Source: Gallionella sp. | Lineage (GTDB): Bacteria; Pseudomonadota; Gammaproteobacteria; Burkholderiales; Gallionellaceae | NCBI GenBank assembly: GCA_027311105.1 | Contig: DAICZN010000089.1 | Span: 1-40,283, forward strand | Direction: 5' to 3' | DNA: 40,283 nt | In this document: positions 30,710-40,283 of the stretch, one piece after another | Position numbering within the stretch: position 1 is the stretch's first letter | Layout: each line of letters opens with the position of its first letter | Notes under the pieces: model-generated | Databases searched by the model: none | The model's input: only the letters and a program-made list of their open reading frames with translations | What the model was told of the DNA's origin: nothing | Position numbers and translations under genes: made by a program

Positions 30710-31144
30710 CTATTCGGCGATGCTACCGCCAGCGGCTTCTATCGCTGTACGTGCACCCTTGGTTGCCAGCAGTCCCTGCAACTTCACTGCACGGGTGATC
30801 TCACCGCACAATATTACCTTTACAGTCAGCGCATTTGCATGCACGACGCCGGCCTGCTTGAGCGCCAGTATATCTATGTTGTCGACCGGCAGCTTCTGCA
30901 GATCGGACAGACGCACCTGGGCTGTGTCGTAACGTGTCAGCGAAATAAAACCACGCTTGGGCAAACGGCGCTGCAGCGGCATTTGGCCGCCTTCAAAACC
31001 GACTTTGTGAAAACCGCCTGCGCGGGATTTCTGCCCCTTGTGACCACGACCGGCGGTCTTGCCCAAACCGGAGCCGATACCACGGCCAACGCGACGTTTG
31101 GCGTGCTTGGCACCTTGTGCAGGTTTAATTTTATTGAGTTGCAT
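30710..31144 (-). CDS. rplO: 50S ribosomal protein L15
   Basis: [38 protein letters not shown]. Confidence 0.98.
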   Translation of the reverse strand: MQLNKIKPAQGAKHAKRRVGRGIGSGLGKTAGRGHKGQKSRAGGFHKVGFEGGQMPLQRRLPKRGFISLTRYDTAQVRLSDLQKLPVDNIDILALKQAGVVHANALTVKVILCGEITRAVKLQGLLATKGARTAIEAAGGSIAE

Positions 31145-31147
31145 CTG

Positions 31148-31345
31148 TTATGCCTCGCACTTAACCATGTAAAACACTTTGTTGATCATGCCGCGAACGC
31201 AGGGAGTGTCTTCCAGCTGCACGGTGTGGTTGATGCGGCGCAACCCCAGACCGCGTATGGTATCGCGGTGTGATTGCTTGGTGCCGATCAGGCTTTTGAT
31301 CTGGGTTACCCTTATCGTCTTTGCTTGTGTTTTGGCTTTTGTCAT
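31148..31345 (-). CDS. rpmD: 50S ribosomal protein L30
   Basis: [52 protein letters not shown]. Confidence 0.97.
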   Translation of the reverse strand: MTKAKTQAKTIRVTQIKSLIGTKQSHRDTIRGLGLRRINHTVQLEDTPCVRGMINKVFYMVKCEA

Positions 31346-31348
31346 GAC

Positions 31349-31870
31349 TTACCCCAAAATCTCTTCTACATTCTTGCCGCGCTTTGCCGCAATTTCGGAA
31401 GGCGAGTTCATCGCCTTCAGGCCGTTCAACGTGGCTCGCACCACATTGTAAGGGTTGCTCGAACCAATACACTTTGCCAGCACATCACGCACACCAACCG
31501 CCTCAAATACGGCGCGCATGGCGCCTCCGGCGATAATACCCGTACCCTCGGATGCGGGCTGCATCAATACTTTAGCCGCGCCATGCTTTCCGATCACGGT
31601 GTGGTGCAAGGTGCCGTTCTTCAAACTGACCTTGGCCATATTGCGGCGTGCCTCATCCATGGCCTTTTGTACGGCCACCGGGACCTCCTTGGATTTTCCC
31701 TTGCCCATCGCAACGCGGCCATCGCCGTCGCCAACCACGGTGAGCGCTGCGAATCCCATGATACGTCCGCCCTTGACCACCTTGGTTACCCGGTTAACGG
31801 AGATCATTTTTTCGATCATGCCGTCGTCACGTTTTTCCTGCTGTTGCATTTTTCCTTGCGGCTTAGCCAT
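31349..31870 (-). CDS. rpsE: 30S ribosomal protein S5
   Basis: [45 protein letters not shown]. Confidence 0.98.
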   Translation of the reverse strand: MAKPQGKMQQQEKRDDGMIEKMISVNRVTKVVKGGRIMGFAALTVVGDGDGRVAMGKGKSKEVPVAVQKAMDEARRNMAKVSLKNGTLHHTVIGKHGAAKVLMQPASEGTGIIAGGAMRAVFEAVGVRDVLAKCIGSSNPYNVVRATLNGLKAMNSPSEIAAKRGKNVEEILG

Positions 31871-31883
31871 CGCTCAACTCCAA

Positions 31884-32240
31884 TTAGAACTGCAGACCGT
31901 GTTCGCGCGCTGCTTCAGCCAACGCCTTGACACGACCATGATATCGATTACCGGAACGGTCGAACGCCACTTTGGTAATACCCGCGCTCTTTGCCTTTTC
32001 TGCAATGCGCCTGCCCACCACGGCTGCAGCAGCCGTGTTGCCGCCATTGGCGATGTCCTTGCGCACATCCGCCTCGACGCTGGACGCGCTGGCCAAAACC
32101 TTGCTGCCGCAAGCAGAAATCACTTGCGCGTAAATGTGAAAATTGGTGCGGCTTATTGCCAAACGAACCGATTTCTTTTCAGCAATGCGTGCACGGGTTT
32201 TGCGTGCTCTGCGCTGACGCGCTTCTTTTTTGATCAACAT
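31884..32240 (-). CDS. rplR: 50S ribosomal protein L18
   Basis: [28 protein letters not shown] ... [26 protein letters not shown]. Confidence 0.98.
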   Translation of the reverse strand: MLIKKEARQRRARKTRARIAEKKSVRLAISRTNFHIYAQVISACGSKVLASASSVEADVRKDIANGGNTAAAAVVGRRIAEKAKSAGITKVAFDRSGNRYHGRVKALAEAAREHGLQF

Positions 32241-32251
32241 ATCCGCCTCAA

Positions 32252-32785
32252 TTATTTCTTCTTGGTTTCTTTCAAAATCACCACTTCATCGCTATAGCGT
32301 ACACCCTTGCCTTTGTAGGGTTCGGGTTCGCGGAAAGCGCGAATTTCAGCAGCGACCTGACCAACTTGCTGCCTGCTGGCGCCCTTTAGCACAATTTCCG
32401 TTTGCGACGGTGTTTCAACCTTGACACCAGCCGGCATCTTGTAAGAAACCGGATGCGAGTAACCCAGAGTGAGATTCAGTGTGTCTCCGGCAGCCTGTGC
32501 ACGATAGCCGACACCGACCAGGGTCAGCTTGCGTTCAAAACCCTTGCTAACGCCCAACACCATGTTCGCCAGCAAAGCGCGCAACGTGCCGGACATCGCA
32601 TCGGCTTGAACGGAATCATTCTGTGCCTTGCACACCAGACTATCGCCCTCGCGCACCACCATTACATCGCCGGACAATGCTTGCTTCAGGGTACCCAACG
32701 GGCCCTTTACCGAAATTTCATTTGTCGCCAAAGCGACTTCAACACCGCCAGGCACTACAACAGGATTCTTGGCAACTCTAGACAT
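32252..32785 (-). CDS. rplF: 50S ribosomal protein L6
   Basis: [33 protein letters not shown] ... [15 protein letters not shown]. Confidence 0.98.
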   Translation of the reverse strand: MSRVAKNPVVVPGGVEVALATNEISVKGPLGTLKQALSGDVMVVREGDSLVCKAQNDSVQADAMSGTLRALLANMVLGVSKGFERKLTLVGVGYRAQAAGDTLNLTLGYSHPVSYKMPAGVKVETPSQTEIVLKGASRQQVGQVAAEIRAFREPEPYKGKGVRYSDEVVILKETKKK

Positions 32786-32795
32786 GCTTACCTCA

Positions 32796-33191
32796 CTAGG
32801 CGACTACGCACAGCACTTCTCCGCCAATACCATTGGCGCGCGCTTTGCGGTCGGTCATCAAACCCTTGGAAGTGGAAACGATAGCGATACCCAGCCCGTT
32901 CATCACCTTAGGAATATCTTCGGAACCCTTGTAAATACGCAGTCCGGGACGGCTGATGCGCTGGATTTTTTCAATCACGGGACGGCCGCTGTAATATTTC
33001 AAGCCAATTTCCAGCGTGGCTTTGCCACCGTCCGCAACGACACTGAAGCCCTCCACATAGCCTTCGTCCTTCAACACCTCAGCGATCGCCACTTTCAACT
33101 TCGAAGAAGGCATTGCCACTGATGTTTTTTCCGCGAGCTGCGCATTGCGAATACGCGTCAGCATGTCGGAGATCGGGTCACTCATACTCAT
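32796..33191 (-). CDS. rpsH: 30S ribosomal protein S8
   Basis: [31 protein letters not shown] ... [31 protein letters not shown]. Confidence 0.98.
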   Translation of the reverse strand: MSMSDPISDMLTRIRNAQLAEKTSVAMPSSKLKVAIAEVLKDEGYVEGFSVVADGGKATLEIGLKYYSGRPVIEKIQRISRPGLRIYKGSEDIPKVMNGLGIAIVSTSKGLMTDRKARANGIGGEVLCVVA

Positions 33192-33203
33192 ATTTATTTT
33201 CTC

Positions 33204-33509
33204 CTACCAGCTGGCCTTGACGATACCGGGAATCTCACCGCGCATCGCGAACTCACGCAACTTGATACGCCCCAAACCAAACTTTTTAAATGTTCCGCGC
33301 GGACGACCCGTCAAGGCGCAACGGTTGCGCAAACGCACCGGACTTGAATCACGCGGCAACGCCTGCAATTTGACGCGCGCTTCCGTACGCTCTTCATCGC
33401 CCAGCTTTGCATTCGAAATTGTCGCCAAAAGCACTGCGCGCTTTGCCGAAAACTTTTCAACCATTTCGCGGCGCTTCAACTCGCGATTAATTACTGACTT
33501 CTTCGCCAT
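33204..33509 (-). CDS. rpsN: 30S ribosomal protein S14 (long, Cys-poor type)
   Basis: [43 protein letters not shown]. Confidence 0.98.
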   Translation of the reverse strand: MAKKSVINRELKRREMVEKFSAKRAVLLATISNAKLGDEERTEARVKLQALPRDSSPVRLRNRCALTGRPRGTFKKFGLGRIKLREFAMRGEIPGIVKASW

Positions 33510-33519
33510 TAATATCCCC

Positions 33520-34059
33520 TCATTTCTTTAGTGGGAGTTTGAAAGCAGCCAGCAAGGCCCTGGCTTCTTCGTCGGTTTTTGCAGAGGTGGTGATGGTGAT
33601 ATTCATACCACGCAGAGCGTCGATCTTCTCGTATTCAATTTCCGGAAAAATTATCTGCTCTTTCACGCCCATGTTGTAGTTGCCGCGCCCGTCAAAGGAC
33701 TTTCCCGATATACCGCGAAAATCTCGGATACGCGGGATCGCGACGGAAATCAGCCGGTCCAGAAATTCGTACATGCGCTCCCTGCGCAAAGTCACCTTGC
33801 AGCCAACGGGGTAACCTTCGCGTATCTTGAAGCCGGCGATGGACTTTTTTGACATCGTAACCACAGGCTTTTGCCCGGCAATCTTTTGCATATCGGCGAC
33901 CGCGAATTCCATCACCTTCTTGTCAGCAACCGCTTCTCCGACACCCATGTTCAGGGTGATCTTTTCGATGCGCGGCACTTCCATGATCGACTTGTAGCCA
34001 AACTGCTTCATCAGGTCTTTAGCAACCTTGTCTTTATAAAACCCATACAAACGAGCCAT
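33520..34059 (-). CDS. rplE: 50S ribosomal protein L5
   Basis: [44 protein letters not shown]. Confidence 0.98.
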   Translation of the reverse strand: MARLYGFYKDKVAKDLMKQFGYKSIMEVPRIEKITLNMGVGEAVADKKVMEFAVADMQKIAGQKPVVTMSKKSIAGFKIREGYPVGCKVTLRRERMYEFLDRLISVAIPRIRDFRGISGKSFDGRGNYNMGVKEQIIFPEIEYEKIDALRGMNITITTSAKTDEEARALLAAFKLPLKK

Positions 34060-34071
34060 GCTCTATACCCC

Positions 34072-34386
34072 TTAAGCGTCAATCACTTCGCCGCTGGATC
34101 TGAACACGCGAACTTTGCGCCCGTCTTCCAGCGTTTTAATACCGACCCGGTCACCTTTTTTGGCAGCCGAGTTAAAGATCGCCACATTCGAAATATGAAT
34201 GGGCATCTCTTTCTCTACGATTCCGCCGGCCAACCCCTTTACCGGGTTTGGCTTCTGGTGCTTTTTGACCTTGTTGATGCCGCCAACAAGCAGGAACTCA
34301 CCCAGCACACGCAACACGTTGCCGCGATTGCCCTTGTCCTTGCCCGTAATTACGATAACGTCATCGTTCTTTTTAATCTTGCGCAT
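34072..34386 (-). CDS. rplX: 50S ribosomal protein L24
   Basis: [28 protein letters not shown]. Confidence 0.98.
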   Translation of the reverse strand: MRKIKKNDDVIVITGKDKGNRGNVLRVLGEFLLVGGINKVKKHQKPNPVKGLAGGIVEKEMPIHISNVAIFNSAAKKGDRVGIKTLEDGRKVRVFRSSGEVIDA

Positions 34387-34414
34387 GATTTTCCTCGACT
34401 CGACCCGTTTGCGC

Positions 34415-34783
34415 CTACAGCACTTCTGGTGCCAGCGAAACGATCTTCATAAACTTTTCGGTACGCAATTCCCGCGTCACCGGCCCGAAGATGCGCGTGC
34501 CGATCGGCTCCAGCTTGGCATTCAGCAAAACTGCCGCATTTCCATCGAACCTGACCAAGGAACCATCTGAACGACGCACACCCTTGGCAGTGCGAACCAC
34601 CACGGCGTTATATACCTCGCCCTTCTTAACGCGGCCGCGCGGAGCTGCATCCCTGATGCTGACCTTGATGACATCACCAACGGAAGCATAACGACGCTTG
34701 GAACCACCCAATACCTTGATGCACATCACAGATCGCGCACCGGTGTTGTCAGCCACTTCTAAAACAGACTGCATTTGTATCAT
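34415..34783 (-). CDS. rplN: 50S ribosomal protein L14
   Basis: [43 protein letters not shown]. Confidence 0.98.
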   Translation of the reverse strand: MIQMQSVLEVADNTGARSVMCIKVLGGSKRRYASVGDVIKVSIRDAAPRGRVKKGEVYNAVVVRTAKGVRRSDGSLVRFDGNAAVLLNAKLEPIGTRIFGPVTRELRTEKFMKIVSLAPEVL

Positions 34784-34876
34784 TGTTTACTCTCCAACTT
34801 TTTCCGCTCGTTGCGGCCAGTTTTGGAACCCGTTCAGGGTTAGGACGCCGCAAGCGGCGATGAAACGAAGCCGCGC

Positions 34877-34904
34877 ATTATATGCAAATTTACAAAAGAC
34901 GCAA
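34877..34904 (-). promoter_or_regulatory. Predicted spc-operon promoter (between rpsQ and rplN)
   Basis: Minus strand TTGCGT (34899-34904), 16-bp spacer, consensus TATAAT (34877-34882), in a 134-nt intergenic gap. Confidence 0.65.
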
Positions 34905-34917
34905 GCAATAATTACAA

Positions 34918-35199
34918 TTAATTTGCCGCCGCTTTCTCAAGCAGCTTTGCCACGCGCCAACTCTTGGTCCTGGCAATCGGCCGACACTCTTCTATCGTTA
35001 CCACATCACCGGTATGACACTCGTTTGCTTCATCATGAGCGTGATATTTCTTTGACACGCGTATGATCTTTCCCAACAGCGGATGCTTTACTTTACGTTC
35101 GACCAGAACCGTAACCGTCTTGTCCATCTTGTCGCTTGTGACGGTACCGGTCAGTGTCCTCTTCAGACTTAACCCACCTGCTTCTTTAACATCGCTCAT
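34918..35199 (-). CDS. rpsQ: 30S ribosomal protein S17
   Basis: [44 protein letters not shown]. Confidence 0.98.
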   Translation of the reverse strand: MSDVKEAGGLSLKRTLTGTVTSDKMDKTVTVLVERKVKHPLLGKIIRVSKKYHAHDEANECHTGDVVTIEECRPIARTKSWRVAKLLEKAAAN

Positions 35200-35390
35200 T
35201 TCTGGGCACCCTTTTCTGTCAATACCGTTTTAACGCGCGCTATGTCACGACGAACCTTGCGCATTTCACTGGTATTGGTCATTTGTTGAGTTGCGACTTG
35301 CATACGCAAGCCGAACTGAGCTTTGCTCAATGACAGCAATTCATTATGCAGATCTGCTGCGGACTTGGCTTTAAGTTCACTGGCCTTCAT
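35196..35390 (-). CDS. rpmC: 50S ribosomal protein L29
   Basis: [57 protein letters not shown]. Confidence 0.98.
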   Translation of the reverse strand: MKASELKAKSAADLHNELLSLSKAQFGLRMQVATQQMTNTSEMRKVRRDIARVKTVLTEKGAQK

Positions 35391-35391
35391 G

Positions 35392-35808
35392 TTATGTCCC
35401 TACCTGTCTAACTACAAAAGTTGTGGCCAGAGGCAATTTTGCCGAAGCAAGACGAAATGCCTCGCGCGCCAATGTTTCATCCACGCCGTCCATCTCATAC
35501 AGCATTTTGCCGGGCTGAATCTCGGCTACGTAGTACTCGGGATTTCCTTTACCGTTACCCATGCGAACTTCAGCTGGCTTCTTGGAGATTGGCTTGTCCG
35601 GGAAGATACGTATCCAGATACGGCCGCCACGCTTGATGTGTCGTGTCATGGCGCGTCGCGCAGCCTCAATCTGGCGTGCTGTCAAACGACCGCGCACGAC
35701 CGCTTTCAGCCCAAATTCACCGAAACTGACCTTGTTGCCACGGGTGGCTATACCGGTGTTTCGACCCTTTTGCTCCTTGCGGAATTTTCTTCTAGCTGGC
35801 TGCAGCAT
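35392..35808 (-). CDS. rplP: 50S ribosomal protein L16
   Basis: [37 protein letters not shown]. Confidence 0.98.
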   Translation of the reverse strand: MLQPARRKFRKEQKGRNTGIATRGNKVSFGEFGLKAVVRGRLTARQIEAARRAMTRHIKRGGRIWIRIFPDKPISKKPAEVRMGNGKGNPEYYVAEIQPGKMLYEMDGVDETLAREAFRLASAKLPLATTFVVRQVGT

Positions 35809-36502
35809 GCTTGACTCCTGTCTTTCTTACTTTCTTTTCCGCCTCGGCGGCCACCGGAGCAACAACTTCCTGCTCGGAAATTTCGCCTTTGAACACCCAA
35901 ACCTTCACACCAATGATGCCGTAAGTGGTCTTCGCTTCGGAAGTGCCATAGTCGATATCGGCACGCAGAGTATGCAATGGCACACGGCCTTCCCGATACC
36001 ACTCGGTACGAGCGATTTCTATTCCATTCAAACGGCCCGCGCTCATGATCTTGATACCCTGCGCACCCAGGCGCATGGCATTCTGCATCGCGCGCTTCAT
36101 CGCGCGGCGGAACATGATGCGCTTTTCCAATTGCGCAGTTATGCTTTCTGCAATCAGCTGGGCGTCGATTTCCGGCTTGCGAACTTCCTCGATCGCCACA
36201 TCGACGGCCTGCAATCCCATGCGTTTGCGCAACTCAGCGCGCAGAGATTCAATATCCTCGCCCTTTTTGCCAATCACCATACCGGGACGCGCGGTGTATA
36301 TCGTCACCTTGGCATTCTTTGCCGGACGCTCGATAATCACCTTTGAAACGCCGGCAGCAACCAGTTTCTTCTTCAGGTAAGCACGGACATCGATATCTTT
36401 GAGCAACAAATCAGCGAAATTTTTGCTGTTGGCATACCACTTGGAATCCCAGTTTTTGCGTACGCATAACCGGAAACCGGTTGGATGAATTTTCTGTCCC
36501 AT
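35792..36502 (-). CDS. rpsC: 30S ribosomal protein S3
   Basis: [27 protein letters not shown]-domain [15 protein letters not shown]. Confidence 0.98.
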   Translation of the reverse strand: MGQKIHPTGFRLCVRKNWDSKWYANSKNFADLLLKDIDVRAYLKKKLVAAGVSKVIIERPAKNAKVTIYTARPGMVIGKKGEDIESLRAELRKRMGLQAVDVAIEEVRKPEIDAQLIAESITAQLEKRIMFRRAMKRAMQNAMRLGAQGIKIMSAGRLNGIEIARTEWYREGRVPLHTLRADIDYGTSEAKTTYGIIGVKVWVFKGEISEQEVVAPVAAEAEKKVRKTGVKHAAAS

Positions 36503-36511
36503 AATTTATCC

Positions 36512-36847
36512 TTAATTCCCTACGCTGACAGTAATGTGGCAGGTCTGCTTTTCAAGACGATTGCCTTGCCCTTTTGCCTTGGCGATAAAGCCCCTGCCGG
36601 ATGCCGCCTTGTCAACGTAAATGACTTTCACCTTCAATTCGTCGATATCGGCGCCATCGTTGTGCTCGGCATTGGCAATCGCCGACTCGAGAGCCTTCTT
36701 GATGATAGTGGCGGCCTTTTTAGGACTGAAAGTCAGGATGTTGAGCGCCTGCGCAACCGGCAAACCGCGGATCTGATCAGCCACCAGACGGCCCTTTTGG
36801 GCCGACAGATGTATCTTTCTTGCAACTGCTGTAGTCGTTGTCATCAT
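36512..36847 (-). CDS. rplV: 50S ribosomal protein L22
   Basis: [49 protein letters not shown]. Confidence 0.98.
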   Translation of the reverse strand: MMTTTTAVARKIHLSAQKGRLVADQIRGLPVAQALNILTFSPKKAATIIKKALESAIANAEHNDGADIDELKVKVIYVDKAASGRGFIAKAKGQGNRLEKQTCHITVSVGN

Positions 36848-36853
36848 GCCCTC

Positions 36854-37135
36854 TTATTTCTTGACCACTGCTTTTTTATCAGCAGAGTGGCCTTTAAAGG
36901 TGCGCGTCAGGGAAAACTCACCCAACTTGTGGCCCACCATGTTTTCGGAGACATACACCGGGATGTGCTGCTTGCCGTTGTGAACCGCGATGGTCAGACC
37001 GACGAATTCCGGCAGCACCGTGGAACGGCGCGACCAGGTTTTAACCGGACGCTTATCATTATTTGCGCGAACCGTCTCAATCTTCTTGAGCAGGTGAGCG
37101 TCGACAAATGGACCCTTTTTAACTGAACGTGCCAT
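36854..37135 (-). CDS. rpsS: 30S ribosomal protein S19
   Basis: [20 protein letters not shown] ... [42 protein letters not shown]. Confidence 0.98.
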   Translation of the reverse strand: MARSVKKGPFVDAHLLKKIETVRANNDKRPVKTWSRRSTVLPEFVGLTIAVHNGKQHIPVYVSENMVGHKLGEFSLTRTFKGHSADKKAVVKK

Positions 37136-37148
37136 ATCTATCTACCCC

Positions 37149-37976
37149 TTAAACCTGAAAGCGACGACGCACGATCATACCGCTGGTGCGCTTGTTGCGA
37201 CGTGTACGGAAGCCCTTGGCCGGAACACCCCACGGGCTGACCGGATGACGACCCGCCGCCGTCTTGCCTTCACCACCACCGTGAGGGTGGTCGACCGGGT
37301 TCATCACCACACCGCGAACGGTCGGACGAACACCGCGCCAGCGCATCGCTCCGGCCTTGCCGATAGAGCGCAAGCTATGTTCGGAATTGCCCACTTCACC
37401 CAAAGTCGCTTTGCAATCGATGTGCACCTTGCGGATTTCCCCGGAACGCAAGCGCAACTGCGCGTAACTGCCTTCGCGAGCCAGAAGCTGCACCGAGGTT
37501 CCCGCGGAACGCGCCAACTGGGCGCCCTTGCCCGGCAACATTTCTATGCAATGTATCGTCGAACCGACTGGAACATTGCGCAACGGCAAGGCATTACCCG
37601 GCTTGATCGGCGCTTCTGAACCGCTCACCAGAGTTGCGCCAGCAGCGACACCCTTGGGCGCGATGATGTAGCGTCGTTCTCCATCGGCGTAACACAACAA
37701 GGCCAGGTTTGCGCTGCGATTCGGGTCATACTCCAGACGCTCCACAGTCGCCGGAATTCCATCCTTGTCGCGCTTGAAGTCCACCAGACGATAATGCTGT
37801 TTATGGCCACCGCCCATATGACGCGTGGTGATGTGCCCGTTATTGTTGCGACCCGCAGTCCTGTTTTGCTTTTCCAGCAAAGCGGCAACCGGCTTGCCTT
37901 TGTGCAGGTCAGGATTGACCAGGCGCACGACTGCGCGCTGCCCCGGGGTTGTTGGTTTTAGTTTAATCAATGCCAT
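37149..37976 (-). CDS. rplB: 50S ribosomal protein L2
   Basis: [11 protein letters not shown] ... [30 protein letters not shown]. Confidence 0.99.
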   Translation of the reverse strand: MALIKLKPTTPGQRAVVRLVNPDLHKGKPVAALLEKQNRTAGRNNNGHITTRHMGGGHKQHYRLVDFKRDKDGIPATVERLEYDPNRSANLALLCYADGERRYIIAPKGVAAGATLVSGSEAPIKPGNALPLRNVPVGSTIHCIEMLPGKGAQLARSAGTSVQLLAREGSYAQLRLRSGEIRKVHIDCKATLGEVGNSEHSLRSIGKAGAMRWRGVRPTVRGVVMNPVDHPHGGGEGKTAAGRHPVSPWGVPAKGFRTRRNKRTSGMIVRRRFQV

Positions 37977-37981
37977 GATGA

Positions 37982-38314
37982 TTACCCTTGCTCACTTGCT
38001 GCAAAATTGATTTCCTGGCCAGGAGCCAGGCACACATAGGCTTTCTTCCAGTCGTTGCGGCGGCCGAGAACGCGGCCACTGCGCTTGACTTTACCCTTGA
38101 CACAAGCCACCTGCACACTGTTCACGACAACCTTGAACATCATTTCGACTGCGGCCTTGATCTCCGGCTTGGTCGCATCAGTTGCGACGCGAAAAATCAC
38201 CTGCTCGTTTTTCTCCGCCACATAGGTCGCTTTCTCCGAGATTTGCGGGGCAAGCAACACTTTCATCAAACGTTCCTGGCTGAATTGCCCGGCGTTAACT
38301 TTTGAGGCACTCAT
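37982..38314 (-). CDS. rplW: 50S ribosomal protein L23
   Basis: [47 protein letters not shown]. Confidence 0.97.
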   Translation of the reverse strand: MSASKVNAGQFSQERLMKVLLAPQISEKATYVAEKNEQVIFRVATDATKPEIKAAVEMMFKVVVNSVQVACVKGKVKRSGRVLGRRNDWKKAYVCLAPGQEINFAASEQG

Positions 38315-38943
38315 GCGAACATCTCCTCGATTTTGGCTACTGCGTTGCGCGTCACCAGTACATTGGGGAAACGCACCAGACTGATCGGGTCGGCCTGATT
38401 GGCCTCCAATATCAGCACATTGGGCAGATTGCGCGACGATAGGTAAAGATTTTCATCAATGCTATCGGTGATGATCAGCAGGCGAAAACGATTGGTATCC
38501 ACGCCCAGGCCCTTGATCTTCTGCGCCAATAATTTTGTCTTGGGAGAATCCACCGTCAGGCTGTCAACCACCACCAAACGGTTTTCACTCACCAGTTTCG
38601 ACAGGATGGAAGCCAAGCCCGCGCGGTACATCTTGCGGTTTACTTTCTGGGTGTAATTCTCTTCCGCGGTGTTGGGGAAAATCTTGCCGCCGCCACGCCA
38701 CAACGGGCTGGACGCCATACCGGCGCGCGCGCGGCCGGTACCTTTTTGCGCGAAAGGCTTGCGTGTGCTTTTGGCGACTTCGCTGCGGCCCTTTTGTTTG
38801 CTGTTACCGGCTCGTGCATTCGCCTGATAGGCGGTAACCAATTGATGGACCAGATCCTCGTTATACTCGCGACCGAACAGCTCGTCGGAAGCCTGCAAAT
38901 TCGAGGTCGGCTGCCCTTTATCGTTAATGACTTTAAGTTCCAT
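38311..38943 (-). CDS. rplD: 50S ribosomal protein L4
   Basis: [10 protein letters not shown] ... GSKKGR-like [45 protein letters not shown]. Confidence 0.97.
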   Translation of the reverse strand: MELKVINDKGQPTSNLQASDELFGREYNEDLVHQLVTAYQANARAGNSKQKGRSEVAKSTRKPFAQKGTGRARAGMASSPLWRGGGKIFPNTAEENYTQKVNRKMYRAGLASILSKLVSENRLVVVDSLTVDSPKTKLLAQKIKGLGVDTNRFRLLIITDSIDENLYLSSRNLPNVLILEANQADPISLVRFPNVLVTRNAVAKIEEMFA

Positions 38944-39587
38944 TACACACCTGCTTTCACTGCGGGGCGCACGACGATTTTGCCGTTGATCGCACCGGGG
39001 ACAGCGCCCTTGACCAGCAATAATTGACGGGCTGCGTCAACGCGAACAACCTGCAGATTTTGCACGGTTCTTTGCACGTCACCCAGATGACCGGTCATGC
39101 GCTTTCCCGGAAACACGCGGCCCGGATCCTGCGCCATACCGATTGAACCCGGCACGTTATGCGACTTGGAGTTACCGTGCGATGCACGGCCAGATTTGAA
39201 ATGGTGGCGCTTGATGGTTCCGGCGTAACCCTTACCCTTGGTCACACCCGTCACATCGACGTACTGGCCAACCTGAAAAATCTCCACACTGACCACGGAA
39301 CCCGATTGCAGGCCGGCCAGCTGTTAAGAAGTTACGGTGAATTCTTTCAGGGCGCTACCCGCTTCCACACCCGCCTTCGCGTAGTGTCCTGCGGCAGCCT
39401 TGCTGACGCGGCCGGGACGACGTACACCGTGTGCCAATTGCACAGCGTTGTAGCCATCGGTAACTGCGGATTTAACCTGAGTAACGCGATTGTTGGACAC
39501 TTCCAGCACAGTCACCGGCAACGAAGAACCGTCATCGGTGAATACGCGGGTCATGCCAATCTTGCGACCGACAAGTCCTAGACTCAT
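38943..39587 (-). pseudogene. rplC: 50S ribosomal protein L3 reading frame interrupted by an in-frame TAA at codon 88
   Basis: [20 protein letters not shown]...LKEFTVTS [TAA 39324-39326] [42 protein letters not shown]...; both halves in the same frame and otherwise conserved. Confidence 0.85.
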
Positions 39588-39695
39588 TTTATATTTCCTC
39601 TTGTTAAGGGGCTGACTTCAATTGGTCAGCCGATTTCCTGCATTTACATCTGGCATCGGCACAGGCTTTACGCCACATGCCCTTGGGCACAACAA

Positions 39696-40007
39696 TTACT
39701 GCAACTTGATTTCCACATCCACACCGGCCGGCAGATCCAGCTTCATCAGCGCATCCACAGTTTTATCCGTAGGATCAACGATGTCCATCAGGCGCAGATG
39801 GGTACGAATCTCAAACTGGTCTCGGGAAGTCTTGTTGACATGCGGGGAACGCAACACGTCGAAACGCTCGATCTTGGTTGGCAACGGCACCGGGCCATTC
39901 ACCACGGCTCCAGTACGCTTCGCCGTTTCAACAATACGCGCAGCAGACTGGTCGATCAAACGGTAATCAAACGCCTTGAGGCGAATGCGGATTTTTTGAC
40001 TTTGCAT
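39696..40007 (-). CDS. rpsJ: 30S ribosomal protein S10
   Basis: [34 protein letters not shown]; the internal Met at 40007 is preferred over the ORF-track start at 40022. Confidence 0.98.
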   Translation of the reverse strand: MQSQKIRIRLKAFDYRLIDQSAARIVETAKRTGAVVNGPVPLPTKIERFDVLRSPHVNKTSRDQFEIRTHLRLMDIVDPTDKTVDALMKLDLPAGVDVEIKLQ

Positions 40008-40096
40008 AATCTTCTCTTGCATTTACGCGGCAATGCCGCTAATTAAAGAACGAAATCGCGCAAACCGGAACCAGGCCGGTCCACGCGAGGGCGCGC

Positions 40097-40125
40097 ATTG
40101 TAGCCTTACTCGATAATCTTTGCAA
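40097..40125 (-). promoter_or_regulatory. Predicted S10-operon promoter overlapping the 3' end of tuf
   Basis: Minus strand TTGCAA (40120-40125), 17-bp spacer, TACAAT (40097-40102). Confidence 0.5.
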
Positions 40126-40283
40126 CCACACCGGCACCGACAGTACGACCGCCCTCGCGGATGGCGAAGCGCAAGCCCTCTTCCATCGCGATCGGGTTGA
40201 TCAGGTTGACCGTGATGCTGACGTTGTCGCCCGGCATCACCATCTCGGTGCCGGCCGGCAGTTCGACCGCACCGGTCACGTCG
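40106..40283 (-). CDS. tuf: Elongation factor Tu, C-terminal fragment (cut by window edge)
   Basis: Reverse translation [58 protein letters not shown]. Confidence 0.97.
   Translation of the reverse strand, partial: DVTGAVELPAGTEMVMPGDNVSITVNLINPIAMEEGLRFAIREGGRTVGAGVVAKIIE

Noticed and set aside
29928-30932. 334-aa plus-strand ORF
   Set aside because: Antisense to secY and rplO; shadow ORF.
1-40283. CRISPR arrays, tRNA or rRNA genes, prophage genes
   Set aside because: Looked for regular direct repeats, tRNA-like termini and phage structural/integrase proteins; none seen.

Overview
The window looks like a betaproteobacterial chromosome segment; the lineage is inferred from gene content and protein style only. 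It has three parts. (1) On the left (minus strand) are ssb, an MFS transporter and a complete RND tripartite efflux operon, followed by an ECF sigma factor with a small Cys/His-rich membrane protein and several small ORFs. An AT-richer accessory stretch follows, with a MITE-like repeat, an AbrB/VapC toxin-antitoxin pair and a SAM methyltransferase. (2) In the middle is a peptide-metabolism locus: an HPPD-like VOC protein, a transglutaminase-DUF2126 protein and SthA on minus, divergent from a circularly permuted ATP-grasp, an alpha-E protein and an Anbu-type proteasome homologue on plus. uvrA and arfB follow. (3) The right 14 kb is the S10/spc/alpha ribosomal protein supercluster (tuf end to rplQ) on minus, with good promoter candidates at the three classical operon boundaries. 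The most notable observations are an in-frame TAA inside rplC (L3), an HPPD-fold protein with an intact predicted 2-His-1-Glu metal triad in the Anbu/ATP-grasp neighbourhood, a 129-bp element with 19-bp terminal inverted repeats and CTAA flanks, and a perfect palindrome over the predicted TA promoter. All calls come from reading the sequence and supplied translations; no database search was run.
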